From Apostichopus japonicus (lineage: Eukaryota > Echinodermata > Holothuroidea > Aspidochirotida > Stichopodidae), in contig NC_092569.1 in assembly GCF_037975245.1 (NCBI RefSeq), forward strand, positions 17,651,501-17,715,500: a DNA stretch of 64,000 bases. Reading direction: 5' to 3'. This document shows, one piece after another, positions 1-22,067 of the stretch. Position numbers and translations under genes: made by a program. The notes under the pieces are model-generated. The model did no database searches and had not been told where the DNA came from. It saw nothing but the letters and a program-made list of their open reading frames with translations. Within the stretch, counting starts at the first letter, position 1. The number at the start of each line of letters is the position of its first letter.

Positions 1-122
1 ATAATAAAGGCCAATTTTAAGAGTTCAGACCCCCCCCCCCCACAATTTCTTTTAATTCTACCAATATATTGTTTTCTTGTTTGGTGTGGCTTGTTTCTGA
101 TACACACACACACACACACATC

Positions 123-153
<31 letters not shown>

Positions 154-629
154 TATATATAACCACTCAATAAATAAAATGGATATTCCGTCGGCCGACT
201 ATGAGCCATATATATGGAGAAGGAAATCGTCTACACTATTTGAAAACCCGATCTCAATATTGTATTTCCAGCTCAATGTATCGTTGATTAAAGGGAAGCT
301 ATTTTGACGGGCTAAAGCTCGGTTTTCCCCTTGGAGTTGATCACAGTCGGTAGCCTGCAATTTTATTAACGACAAATGTTCTTTAATCGCTTAAGGTATT
401 TCCATGCACCGTCTCCCTTTCGAGAAAAATTCAAAGAGTACTTAGCCATTCGTTGATCTGCTTATGAAAATAAAACATTGGTTGGGTGGAAAACTATAAG
501 TCGTCGAAACAAAACCCGTTAACATTCGTTACTCTTTTGCGACTGAATTTAAAACAAAAAGCATGCATATAATCAATAGCTACGTGATCAATCTATAGTG
601 CAGTTTTCCTGTACTTGTTTTAATTACAG
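1..629 (+). other. Intron 1 (3' part) of gene A
   Basis: This stretch aligns almost base for base with 47441-48095 inside intron 1 of gene F, which places it in the first intron of A. It holds a C11 tract (about 31-41), a CA/TA/TG compound microsatellite (about 100-152) and no open frame resembling a protein. Its right end is a clean acceptor, attacag, before the linker exon. Confidence 0.7.
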
Positions 630-4351
<3,722 letters not shown>

Positions 4352-6368
4352 GACAAAAAGAAATGGAACCGTTCACACCGCAAAATCAACTGATTTCACT
4401 TAGTACTGTCACATAAAAAGCTGGTGACGGAACTTTTGTAGACATTTCTCATGCGATCATAATCAGAATATGCGTGAATATGTTGATCCACGTTTAGTCA
4501 ACACGAACCAAGTTGTGATAGTGATAGTATATTTATTATATGTTTACATTACAGGGAATGAAGGACATTACAATTATCAAAAGATAAATGTCTATTACTA
4601 AAGTAATACAGTTAAACGGAATTCAGCTGTAAAATGACCAGCTACTTTAATACGTGACTATCAAAACCTGTTTCACGTTTTGCTTCAATATTAGAAAGGC
4701 ATGTTTGTTATACTACTTTTATATATTTGGTACTGAAAATGGTCAAGTAACATGGACGTTATTGCTGTCCTGGAGTGCAAAATGTTGAGTTAATAACAAG
4801 CGTATACATTAAAAAACTTCTATGACTCGTATATTTTAAAGTTTTCATATAAAGTACTACTTTGCAATACAGTTGGATTAAGAAATACCCAATTTGTAAT
4901 CAATCCACACCCCATAATAAAGGACGCATTTTCAAGAAATCTAGTATATATTAACACATAACATTGTCCAAAGATTGCCTCATCAACTTTCTAAATGTAC
5001 AGCAACATATTAGGGAGCAGCTTTGACAATTTTCGTATGATGTTGCAATAACAGATCTTTTTACTGCCTTTCCGTTTGAAAAAATCCTTACCCATTGACA
5101 AGGCGATATACAATCTGGTTGAACATCCTGTCCTACCCCGCTGTCTGCAGTGCCCTCCCACCATTTGGGCCACCATCATGTACAAATAAAATCACACAAG
5201 TTAGAAACAGTCCCCCCCCCCCCCAACCCATAATTTCTGGCGAAGGCTCTACGTAGGTCATGGATTGTCAGTTTTGTACTGCGTGAAAAGGACTAAATGA
5301 GAGAAGGTACATATGACCGCTGTTGAAAGTGGTAACTCGTAGGAATAAAGGAGAGGGATATGAGGTAGTAAGGCTGAAGTGCTGAGTTAAGTTTATACTT
5401 GAATATTAACATAATTAACGTGGGTCTTGGGGGTATTATAGATGAGGGCTTAAGCAGATCAAAGTGAAACGCTTCGCTACGTAATGATTATAACTATTTT
5501 GAAATTCTGGAAATGGGCGAAATAAAAACCAAGGCTGTATAGTAAATAGGATTATTCTCATTTTTCAGCAATTCGAGTCTTGATGCACATGGTCAAGATT
5601 AAATTACATGATTTGGTTCCAAGTTGTCTTATCATATTTACTGCCTTTTATTAAAGGTATCTGGCTGCAATAAACTAAATCATATATTTAGCACAATGAA
5701 AAACGTTGTCATGAAGAAGTTACCTAAGAAGACCAATGACAACAATGCCCATTGTAGATTCCATTACCACAACCATTACATCTTACCTCGGGAAGAAACT
5801 TACTCTTAAATGAGTGTAGTAAACCAAAACAGAATAAATTCCAATTAGTCACAAATGTTGCACACGTTATACTACACTGCTCCACCACCCAAACTAACAT
5901 CATTTGTTTATTTTTTCATACTGGTACGTACTACCCTAATGATTCAATCATATTGGCTACTTCTCATTTAATGTATTTTATGAGGCGAATATACCCTATA
6001 GGTACGACCGCGCATTAATTCGTGGATAGGAGTATTATTAGTCGATCTCTGGAAAGTCATATTAAGACAGAAATTCTTGCCCTTAATATCCGGATCTAGT
6101 TTTACGAATCTAATGACATGGAACTCATTACATGGGGAAGGTGAGGTAAACTGCATATACTGCTGATTCATTTCCCTCAAAAAACACCAGTGACATTGGG
6201 GAAGGACTAAACCCATTACCAGAGTCCGTCGATTCGAGGCTGGTGGATCTTCGATGCTTCGGTAACAAATAACCTTTCACAATGTGTTTCCTTTTTATTG
6301 TGAGGGGTTTCTAAATCAAAAGATTCATTCTTCCATGAGCTATCGTTGTGGAAAGAGCTGAACTCAAA
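4352..6368. other. Intergenic region between genes A and B
   Basis: No exon of the local gene family and no convincing other protein is visible. The first few hundred bases are presumably the 3' UTR of A. A C13 tract lies at 5212-5224. Bases 5304-5333 are a single unit of the sequence that is tandemly repeated four times in the duplicate region. The whole stretch has a close counterpart at 51748-53954. The last 100 bp, including a GAGCTATCGTTGTGG stretch just before the ATG, are nearly identical between B and G and probably hold the 5' UTR. Confidence 0.6.
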
Positions 6369-12299
<5,931 letters not shown>

Positions 12300-12560
12300 G
12301 GTAGAAGGATCGAAAACAGTGGCTGGTGAAATGAACTGACAGTGCGATGAACACGTTCTTGACTTTTAAAAGATTGAACACAGGTTTACACAGAATTAAC
12401 ACAGAAAAAAAAATTTACTCAGTTAGTTGTGCTCAGATTTGTTTACTGAGCATGGAATTTGTTTTGTAAAATACCTTAAGCCACCGTTCCCCTCAGTACT
12501 TCTTCTCTCATTTAAGTTTGTTTAATGTAATATTATGTGCTATATCAATCCCATGCTACT

Positions 12561-12566
12561 AATAAA
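12561..12566 (+). terminator. Candidate polyadenylation signal of gene B
   Basis: AATAAA 262 bp after the stop codon, conserved as AATAAA at 59809-59814 after gene G. Confidence 0.45.
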
Positions 12567-13489
12567 TAATACCGAAAATACGTGCTAGTCACAAATCCTT
12601 TCTCGCTTACGTTTAGGTGACATTTGAAACCTGATGGCCATAAAGTACGACTTAAAAGGTGTCGAAGTTACACAAATCTGTCTTCTTTCAACTAGATACA
12701 TGGGTTTGGGTAGAAAAAGGAAGCTTAGACCTCAGTTTTAAAAGAAAAACAAATCACGTCTTGTATGTGAATATCAGTAAATTCAACATTTGGTCTACAT
12801 CAAAATAATTTGTAAGATAATACTTTGAACTTGTAAAATCTGAACACAGAAGTTTTCTTTCAAAAACTCAATATTTGTCATATACTTCTCAAATTTGTAT
12901 TGATACTGCTTAAACTATAGTTACAACAAATTATTGCTTGTTTCTCCTTTGAAAACAAATACAGATTAAAATTATCAGGTGGACTACAGCACTTAGGTCA
13001 TTAGTAATTCCTAACGTTCCGTTAGGCTATGTTCCGTTTGTGGTACGGTTGAGATTATGAAAATCAAAGAGGGAATCCATAAATAGATAATGTCATATGA
13101 TATCCCCAATAATATGAAATATAATTTTCGAAGGATCATTTTCATATTATCATGTAACTTTCTAATCTAATAAACGAAATAAAGTTGAATGTTACTTCGT
13201 TTTTTTGTTTTGTTTTCTGGTCACATTTAATTTTTATGAGGTCCATAACGCATAATCAAAATGCCATTCAAGAGAGTAAAATACATTAGATAAGCATTTA
13301 GTTTATATCCTGGTCAGCCATAATCAAGTAAAACAAGCAGAGACACCACTTCACATGTAACATTCATGACGGTGACCGAACATCCAGCAGATCAACCTCA
13401 CACATGTTAGACTTAGACAATTATTATCGGTTATAACTTTTGAAGACCATGTTTTATTCGTTGTTTGTCAGGCACCGCACAGTGGCGGT

Positions 13490-14397
13490 TACAGACCCCC
13501 CCCCCCTCCCACACCGGCACCCTTATTGGCACCTACAGAAAGACGAGGACCGGCAAATTTTCTTAATATTATACATTTTACTCTTAAATCGATGAATTTT
13601 CGCTGCGTGAGAGTTGTATCATGGTCGAAGCGCCTCACCTGTAGCGTTACTCTATCCAAATAACGACGCTACATCACAATCAGTATTGCAAAATGGCATT
13701 TTATTCGGTCTGATCTGTTTTACTAAGTTTTGTCCTATTGGAATTGATTCAATAACATTACAAATTTTGTCTGTAATAAAGGATACATGTTTTACTACAA
13801 TAACAGCATGACTTGTAAACCGAAGAGTTCGTCTGAGCGGATGAGTATGTTATGTGTTTATGAAATGAACGGGAGCTGACCGGTCTGTGAGGCGAGCAGC
13901 TACTTAAAATACGTACATCTATCTGGTAACCCTTTCTGTATAGGGAAAACGTGTTGACCAATTCTCTAAAAACGTGTCAATTCTGATATTTTCATTTTAA
14001 TTTAACAAAGGGTTTCCCTGCTGAATAATTTAATAATAAGATCATATATTGTTCATGTTTTATTTATTCCAAAATATATTTAACCTTGTTGCACAAATCA
14101 TGTTGGGTTTCTTGGATTCTTTGTTACAATCAATGGCAATCTCTAGTACATGAATATACTTAAGAAAAAGGTTCCATCTAAGCCCTTTAAGAAGCAAACT
14201 CTTCCCATTAAGACCCTCCCCAAGTACGGCCATTCAGTTGAATTATGAAATTGATAGCAAACGTTCCATTTAAGCCCTCTTCTCAGAGCAAACATGTCTC
14301 AGAGGGGTGGAGGCACACCCTCTCCATTAGAACTCCCTCCCCCCAGTACGGCCATTAAGTTGCGCCCTTATTGAAATTCCTGGATACCGCACTGGCC
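13490..14397. mobile_element. Degenerate hAT-like non-autonomous element
   Basis: The left edge CAGTGGCGGTTACAGACC and the right edge, read on the minus strand as CAGTGCGGTATCCAGGAAT, resemble the CAGNGGCGTATCCAGG-type termini common in hAT-like elements. The interior has C-rich tracts and imperfect internal repeats around AAGCCCT...CAGAGCAAACATG. No transposase frame and no clear target-site duplication. The element is present in both copies of the large duplication (second copy about 60728-61674), so it predates it. Confidence 0.4.
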
Positions 14398-15410
14398 ACT
14401 TGTGTGTTCACAAAGCCATTCCACGTAAAATAGCTTGAAACCCCGCAACTAGTTACTGTTATGAATTAACTCCCTAAACTTCATATAAAGGAATTGCTTA
14501 GATGAATTTACCTGACCATTTTCATATGCCGGACAAGGTGAGTTCAGGTTGCAAAGACTTTAAAGGAGTTTACAGAGAGGGTTCAGAGGTTTGTGGTTAG
14601 GTTGATGTTATTAAGGAACTGTAGGCATGTATAATAATATATCCCTGATGATTTTTTTTTAAGTTTTAATAAACATTGATTAGTGAAGTTGATGGATCAC
14701 ATGTCACCCGAGTTAGATGTCTGAAAGCGTTGTTACTGTGTACAAATTACTGAGCTTACACTCAGACAGCTGTTTGATAGTGAGAAGATATTATTCACAA
14801 GAAGCATAACTATGTCCAATCATATGAGGTTTTATTTTATTATTTCTGTCTTTTAATGCACTGATGCCTTTTTAACTTGGAATTAGAGTAGTTTAAAGAA
14901 CTAGTTGTATATGATACCAGTAAATTGAATTATATTAGATCCATATGTTGCAAGCACTTTTTGAATTAATCTTATCACAATGTTTTTTACGATATCCATT
15001 TAAGAGATTCTTGTCTCTTCAAGAACATGATAAGGAACTTATACACAATATAGCACAATAAGGCACAATATTTTTCAAATAAGGACATGGTGTTTCAAAG
15101 CTCAACATCGGAAACCACATAACTGGTCAATTCAAGTCAATGGAAATTAATTTAAACATAATTGGGTTAATTCAAACTGTTCACATATCCCCCTGCAATA
15201 GAGGCCTTGACTCATAAAGAGTCTTGTTGACTGGGCTAGAAAGGGATATATCATTAGATAGACACTAGACGGTCACAAATATAATACAAAACATATTATT
15301 CGTGTACAGCTGTCTATAAAACATGACAACGTTGAAGGCGTTAAATTTTCCTGCTATAATCTACAATCTTTAGAAAATGAGGTCAATGGTACAAAATGGA
15401 TCTTCTCCAC

Positions 15411-15554
15411 TACGGTTGTTAGGAAGCCATGTATATATTAATAAACATGTCATTCAAGGGTTAACTTCTATCGACAAGATTTACGATAATAGTATCATTT
15501 CATCTTGAGCTGTTACCCTGAAAGCATATATAGTAACCAGGACACCTTGGGAAG
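15411..15554 (+). promoter_or_regulatory. Conserved promoter-proximal/5' UTR block of gene C
   Basis: TACGGTTGTTAGG (15411-15423) and TCTTGAGC (15503-15510) lie about 144 and 45 bp before the ATG. The same motifs occur about 134 and 40 bp before the ATG of gene E (34166 and 34253), within otherwise diverged sequence. A TATAAAA at 15315-15321 is a possible TATA box but is far from the ATG. Transcription start is not determined. Confidence 0.4.
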
Positions 15555-16645
15555 ATGAAAATGATTTTCTTTCTTGTTATTGGCGCCTTAGTGGCAGGTA
15601 CTCAAGTTTCAGCGAATGACATGGTAAGTCTTTTCACTTAAAATACATTTCTTTTAACGTAAAGTCTTTTCAAATTTTACTGCCACCATACATTTTGCAC
15701 TTTCAGATCGTTCAAAAGAAGCTCACGAAAACTAAGTTAAAAGCTGGTCAAGATAATTAAAATCAGCTTAATTTCAAGCAATTAAATGCCTTTCCTTGGA
15801 AATCTTTTTTCATTAATTTTATTTGTGTTCGTCATAAAGATGAAACTCTGCCATTTTCTCTCTTTCTTTAAAACATAATGGGTCACTTCTAAGAAAGTTA
15901 GCCAAATTTAGGTATACATATTTAGTCATGTCATTAATAGAGGTGCACCTAAACAAGAGACTTAAAGAATATAGCTGAGGGAAATACCATTAAAAACAAA
16001 TACAATTATAAGCTTATAAAGCTATAATTTTTGAGAAATCATACAAAAACACAAGCTAACATTTTCATTAATTTCACCATGCATAATATTTACAAAAATC
16101 TCAACTCGTAAGTAATTGTATACTATTAAGTAAAAAATCAATCAAATCGTATCATGCTAATATCATCATTTCAGAATTCAATATTGTCCATTTCTCGAAA
16201 GATAAACAAGTTAACAGGCTAGAAGCAATTTCTCAATCTTAATTTTACAATTGCTGCTACTTTGAAATTTTCAAGATGATGTCCATAAGATATCTGATTT
16301 CATACATGAAATCAATTCATATTTCATTCGTTAGCAACATACACGGTGATTCTCGGCAAACGGTGCATGGTTATTTGTATCATATAGTTCATTGTATACA
16401 ATAGACTGTGTCTGATAATTTCACCATAAATGTTATATACGCTAAACAAAGTTAACCGACCGTGAGCGGGCAAAAGTACAGTTTCATACTAAAATGACAT
16501 AGTTGTTGAAATATGAACATTTTCTAAATTCAATTTATTTTTCTATTATTAATTGATATAGCACCATATTTCAATTAACTCGATTTGGAGAGGTATCTCT
16601 CATTCTAAAACGAACAAACAATCGATCAAAATGTATATTTAAATA

Positions 16646-16647
<2 letters not shown>

Positions 16648-16736
<89 letters not shown>
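16648..16736. repeat. (TA)n microsatellite in gene C intron 1
   Basis: About 88 bp of TA repeat. Confidence 0.96.
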
Positions 16737-16737
<1 letters not shown>

Positions 16738-18046
16738 TTAAAGAGTACATGTCTGCCTCACCTTATTTGTTTATTTAATGCACTATGTAGATACCGTTTA
16801 AAGTAATACTGTCTGCCGAAACTTAAGGTGAAGAAAAACTGTCCGAATGAGGGGGACAATAACTGTATCACTTACTATTTACTGTAGTCTATTTGCAAAG
16901 TAATCGTGTTATAATCATTTCTTAGATTTACGAATTTTTGACATAAGATTAAATATTTAATTGGCCATAGTGATATTGGATTCCTCATTGTAAGTTATGA
17001 ATATCTGACTTGTATCTAGAAACTGAGATAGGTATATGAGTTCATTAGCTGACATTCAAATAACTTTTTTGTGTGTAATATTTAGAAATAATTATAAAAC
17101 ATTAGCATTTTCTGCGTGGTTTAATATATTGATGTACAATGGTAAAATTCAACGCTAATAGGCAAGAATAAACACTAAAACAAAAAACTTCATAATTAAC
17201 CGTGATTATTACAAAGTATTTCATTTATAGTTTATTTCAAAATATGCAAAATCGTAATGTAGTACAAACATTTAAGAAATGGTTCCTTTTTTACTTCAGT
17301 ATACACATCATCCTTTTTAGTTTTAAATGTAAAATAATATTACTGTTCTTTTTGTCTAGATGCTATTTTTGTTGGTTTTATTGCGGTACATTATAGGGTA
17401 ACAGTATAAACAAGTAGTTTTGCATATCGTATTCAAACGTGTTTTCCGCAACATACTTTATATTTACTGTATAAAGACAATAATAGACTTGTGGACGTAA
17501 ACCGGGATATAGAAAGATAATACCTTGTTCTGAGGAATGATGTTCGATCTAAGCTCTTCTATGGTTTGCTCTGCTTTCTATGCCAAATTTTCTTATATCT
17601 TAGGATATTATTAGTATGTAAAATGGAATATTTGTCGAGTGGTACATTGCTTAATGATTGGCCGTCGATATTTTAACCACCATTTTTCTTTCGTAAAAAT
17701 TGTAAAGTTTTCAAGTATAATTTGCAAGTTCCTGCAAATCGTATAAGCCTTCTAGGAATTGCAAGCAATCAAAGTAAAACCATAAGTACGCAGGCTTGAA
17801 AGACATGTACGTGAGCTGAGATATTCATTTGAATACTTTATTTACAACCAATATAAAAGGATCAAACTTCAAGTCTTGTTTTTGAAATTTAATGCGATCT
17901 GTATGTTCTTTGACGATATATTTTAGCTATATATATTTCCATAGGTCACCTTATATATGTAGATAGCTCTATCAAAGTTAAAAGCAAATACATCCGAAGC
18001 ATTCTCAACGAATCAAAGGCTGTTTAACAAACCATTCAAAGTCTTT

Positions 18047-18536
18047 AGTAACTGTTATTCTTATTAAGATTTTACACTAAAGAAATAGTGGTTACTATTT
18101 TCCTTTCAGCTTTTCGTGATTTATTTACTTATTGAAACTATATAAAATACTATTTAATATATCTTGAATTTTCTTCATTACCGCAATTTTCCGGGTGGCA
18201 TATAGAAACCAACACTCGAGAATTACACACGGTTGATACCTGGTAACAAGGTTGATACCTGTTTAACAAACCATTTTATCTTTCCTTATAAATGATTATT
18301 TTCCACTTTAATCAGTTCTTTTCGTTCAAAATATTAGTAACTGTTATTCTTATTGAGCTTTTACTCTGAAGAAATATTGGTTATTATTTCCCAGTCAGTT
18401 TTTCGGGATTGATTTACTTATTGAAACTATATAAAACACTATTCAATATATCTTGAATTTTCTTCATAACTGTAACTTTGCGGGTGGCATATATAGAAAC
18501 CAACACTCGAGAATGACACACGGGTCATACCCGGTT
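18047..18536. repeat. Two direct repeats of about 200 bp in gene C intron 1
   Basis: 18047-18245 and 18336-18536 both run from AGTAACTGTTATTCTTATT through GGGTGGCATAT and AACACTCGAGAAT, with scattered substitutions. The spacing is 289 bp. An old local duplication with no coding content. Confidence 0.85.
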
Positions 18537-18640
18537 ACTAGTTTGATACCTGTAAACAAGTATACCCAAGGTACCGAAACTTATGACTATCATCCCCTCT
18601 GCTCCCGTCCCCACCCATGAAATGGATTAACACCTACCAA

Positions 18641-18712
18641 GGGCTAGGAAGTTCAGATGGTAGAGCACGGAACCTATACCATCATGAGGTCACCATTTAA
18701 ATTTCCCAGCTT
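18641..18712 (+). mobile_element. tRNA-derived SINE or tRNA pseudogene fragment
   Basis: Contains an A-box-like GTTCAGATGGTAGAGCA and, about 35 bp on, a decayed B-box in AGGTCACCATTTAAATTTCCC. The spacing is that of a tRNA, but the acceptor stem does not pair well and the B-box is mutated, so a functional tRNA gene is unlikely. Confidence 0.5.
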
Positions 18713-19127
18713 TGCTTAAGCTTTTTTCTCCTATTTTTGGGGGGCAATTATAGATAATTACAGAGCCGTTTACCGCTCTTAATTTACCCTATACATATTC
18801 ATACTTTATCATACAGAATTTACAACAAAATGGTGACTCAACGAGAAATAGGAGAAGTTCACACGATGCAGGTAAGAAAACAGTTCAACGTTTCTTTATT
18901 TTATTTCATAATGATATGTTAATGGTTCAATATAGTATGTTACGATCATTGTACCATAGCAAAACGCCAGATTTACCTGGTAAACATCTAGTATCAATTA
19001 TTTGTCACGTTTTTTTATGCGAATCGGTTCGATGAACCAGCTAAGTACATACGTTATAACTGCACTTATAGTTTGTGAAGGATTAAGACGTTATCTGGCT
19101 ATGTTGCACTTACTATTTTATCCTCAG

Positions 19128-19131
19128 CAGA
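19128..19131 (+). promoter_or_regulatory. NAGNAG tandem splice acceptor at gene C exon 3
   Basis: The acceptor reads cctcagcag before ATGCC. Use of the first AG would add one codon and insert Ala before the D-A-S start of the exon; use of the second gives the same boundary as in A, E and F. Confidence 0.5.
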
Positions 19132-22067
19132 TGCCTCGTATTTCTTCTACCAACAACCTGACTACCCGAGAGATTGTAAGGAAGTCTTTGAACAATGTGA
19201 TGAGGAATCTTCTGACGGGGTCTACCTCATACAACCAGACTCATATATGGAACCGTTTGCTGTGTATTGTAACAACACTGTAGATGACGGCGGCTGGATG
19301 GTACGTTACGTGAATTATTACGAAAGCTGCGTTTTCGTTTGATAATGCTTTGCGATCGTATCTATTCTGAAGGCTTTTAATAATTCATTCATTCAAAAAA
19401 TGCATGATGTGTTTTTAATTGAAGTATTTTTATTCTTAATTGTGTATGAAGCTTATGAAACTAAATGACAATAAGCAATAATCGATAAAGTAAAGAGCGT
19501 TTTGCATTTTTATATTTGTTTTGATGATATAGCAGTTTAAAATAGGTTTGATAGTTTTATCTTAAAAATCCGCTGGAATGATAAAACTCGCCTCATTCGT
19601 ATGAATGTAGTTTTGAAACCTTGAGCGATAAATGAGACATATATTTGAACAAAGTAAAAGCGTTGCTTAAAATAAATAAATCAAGGCCTATATACATGTG
19701 GAGGAATTGTGAAATTTATGAAGAAATTTAAGAAGGGACGTGGATACATTTTCATATAAACGATGAACGTTATTATTACCTTACTTTTAAAATAACACTC
19801 AGGTAATTCAGCGTCGAATGGACGGCGGGGTTGATTTTAATCGAGACTGGAACGACTACAAACAAGGATTTGGGTTTCTACATCGAGAATTCTGGCTCGG
19901 TAACGAAAAACTGGCCTACATTACAAATCAAAAGGACTACGAACTACGAATTGACTTTGTTTCCAATAGCGATGACCCTTACTTTGCAAAGTACAATCTT
20001 TTCCGTGTCAGTGATGAAGGTACTAAATATAAGTTGGTTGGTCTCGGTGAATACGATTCTTCAAGTACAGTAGGTAAGTAACTCCTACATAATTGACGAG
20101 AACAAAAATAAACTAATAGTAATACACAAATGAAGTTAAATGGATATTCCGGTGCTCTATAATTGAACACTAACGACTGGGATGACAAAGTTATTCCACG
20201 TTGCTGGGGGAAACCCCGATCTTTAACTGTTTATAACTTTAGATTTGCATGATAACAATGCTTCATTTACATTATTTTATTTTATTTTGCCAGTTGTAGC
20301 CCCCCCCCCCCCCCCACCTCCAAATAGCTGCCTTGGACTTCTTATTTTTTGGCAGAAACAGCCTAGCTTCATTACCCAAGAAATTAGGGACTCTACAGAC
20401 ACCCTTTTTCAACCTCAAATAAAAGTTTAAAAGTAGTTATTCGCACAATTCTGCGTTTATATCTTATTATATAGGCCTAGTGTAACTGTTGCTGCAAAGG
20501 AAGCTTTCAATATTACGGTAAGAATATAATTCAATAGTAGCAGATGTACAGCGAACTGTATATATTTGAGGAAAAAAAATAGTTAGCATACTTATATTAG
20601 CTTTACAATATGAAATGTTTAGGTGCTGCAGCTAAAGATTAGATCAATAGTTGTTTCCACAATAAAAAGGTGTTTCGGGCAGTTTTTTTCTCTTGAATGT
20701 TGGTCCATAAAATACGAATTAACTATAATAAAACCGAAGATTAGGGTTATCACAATCATTGCATTCAAATAAATTCGTAATACTATCACATAGAAAGAGA
20801 GGGCGTGTTCTAAATAACACGGGGTCACATTGTCACCATTGAGTGGTATATGCAATACCAAGTTGAACAGAGGGTGACATCAAACACAATATTAAACAAT
20901 TGTAAAAAGAAAAAAACACGCTAACATACTATACCCGTGCATCATATATAGACCACTTAATAACATTAATGAATTTAAAATATATTAAATGTATGAATTA
21001 ACAATCAAAACAAATACGGAAACAGGGATAAATACAAAAATATACGTCAAATAAAGAATATTGACCTAAAACACATAATACAAACTACCGAACGGCACAG
21101 TGTTTATATTTGTAACCACTGGTCGTTCGTCTGTTAAAGTATAATGTTACCTATATAATATTAATTTCAATAGTTGTAGAAAGTATATTAAATTATTACT
21201 CGTCGGTATAAAAGTATATGCTTAGATATATGCTGAATGTCTCTACGGTCATGAACCAGTGGATTTTTTGTTGTGCTACAATCTTGCACCCCCCCCCCCC
21301 CCCCAAGGAAATCCAGGGATGTATTCAAAATACTTATATTTTACATTTTTCGAGTTCTTATCACAAGTATTCATACCTCAGGGCACATGTTCATACTTCA
21401 TATAAGGTCATAACTTGGTAATCAGACCGAGATATTATACATTTTGGGCCTTCATCATACCCACATACGGACACCGTTGACCAATATATCATCATACAGA
21501 ATAAGCGCCAATAATTTGGCCATTTGCCCACTACATATATGTTTCTTGGTAATTCCTACCATCAACCATCACGGGGTTGCCCTCCTTAAGACAAATCTTG
21601 CCCCCCTAACAATAGAATGCTGGCTATGCCACTGTCATAAACCCCATAAATATTATTCCCAGTGGATCCCTTCGTCTCACAATTGACTTCTATTATCTCA
21701 TTCAATACAGGTCACGACGCCATGGATCCTCACAGAGGGCAGTCATTTTCAACCAGAGATCGAGACAACGACGGCTATTCCTCTTATCACTGTGGCAGTC
21801 GTCATGCTAATGGGTGGTGGTTCTTTGGGAGCGAAGTCAACAGCTATTATTGTTATAACGCTGCACCGAATTATCCTTGGAGTGATCGCCCTCTTTAGTA
21901 CAACTTTCCAGGTGGATATCGCAACATCCAGTACGTAGAGATGAAGATTCGTCCCGTTTAAAGCGATCAGAATGTAGCCCAATACCAGATTACAATCTCA
22001 ATCTGTTACAATGCTGAAAAAAAAAAACGAACAGTGACATGTGTAAAATATATAAAGGTATAATACT

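Larger units (their letters stand above)
12300..15554. other. Intergenic region between genes B and C
   Basis: Contains the B 3' UTR with AATAAA at 12561-12566, a transposon-like stretch (about 13490-14397) and the promoter-proximal region of C. No further gene-family exon is visible. It matches 59545-63220 with indels, including about 325 bp present only in the second copy (about 61974-62302). Confidence 0.6.
15555..21961 (+). pseudogene. Gene C: fibrinogen-related lectin with nonsense codon in last exon
   Basis: Exons 15555-15623 (signal peptide MKMIFFLVIGALVAGTQVSA), 18817-18871 (linker ending R-N-R-R-S), 19131-19300, 19803-20073 and 21711-21961. All splice sites are GT..AG and phases fit 0-1-0-1. 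In the last exon TAG at 21896-21898 replaces the codon that is TGG in B, D and E (the P-Y-W triplet here reads P-L-stop), leaving 20 codons (YNFPGG...KIRPV) before the natural TAA. The read product would be 250 residues and lack the final strand of the domain. The stop is in the last exon, so the transcript might escape nonsense-mediated decay. The rest is intact, including STRDRDND and GWWFFGSEVNSYYC. It may be a recent pseudogene, an allele, or may splice to orphan exon D. Confidence 0.8.

Noticed and set aside
5968-6216. 82-residue minus-strand frame with a similar frame at 53558-53866
   Set aside because: Present in both copies only because the DNA is duplicated; frame length and start differ between copies and no domain is seen.
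18641-18712. Functional tRNA gene
   Set aside because: The A-box is good, but the B-box is decayed and the acceptor stem does not pair; kept only as a SINE or tRNA pseudogene fragment.
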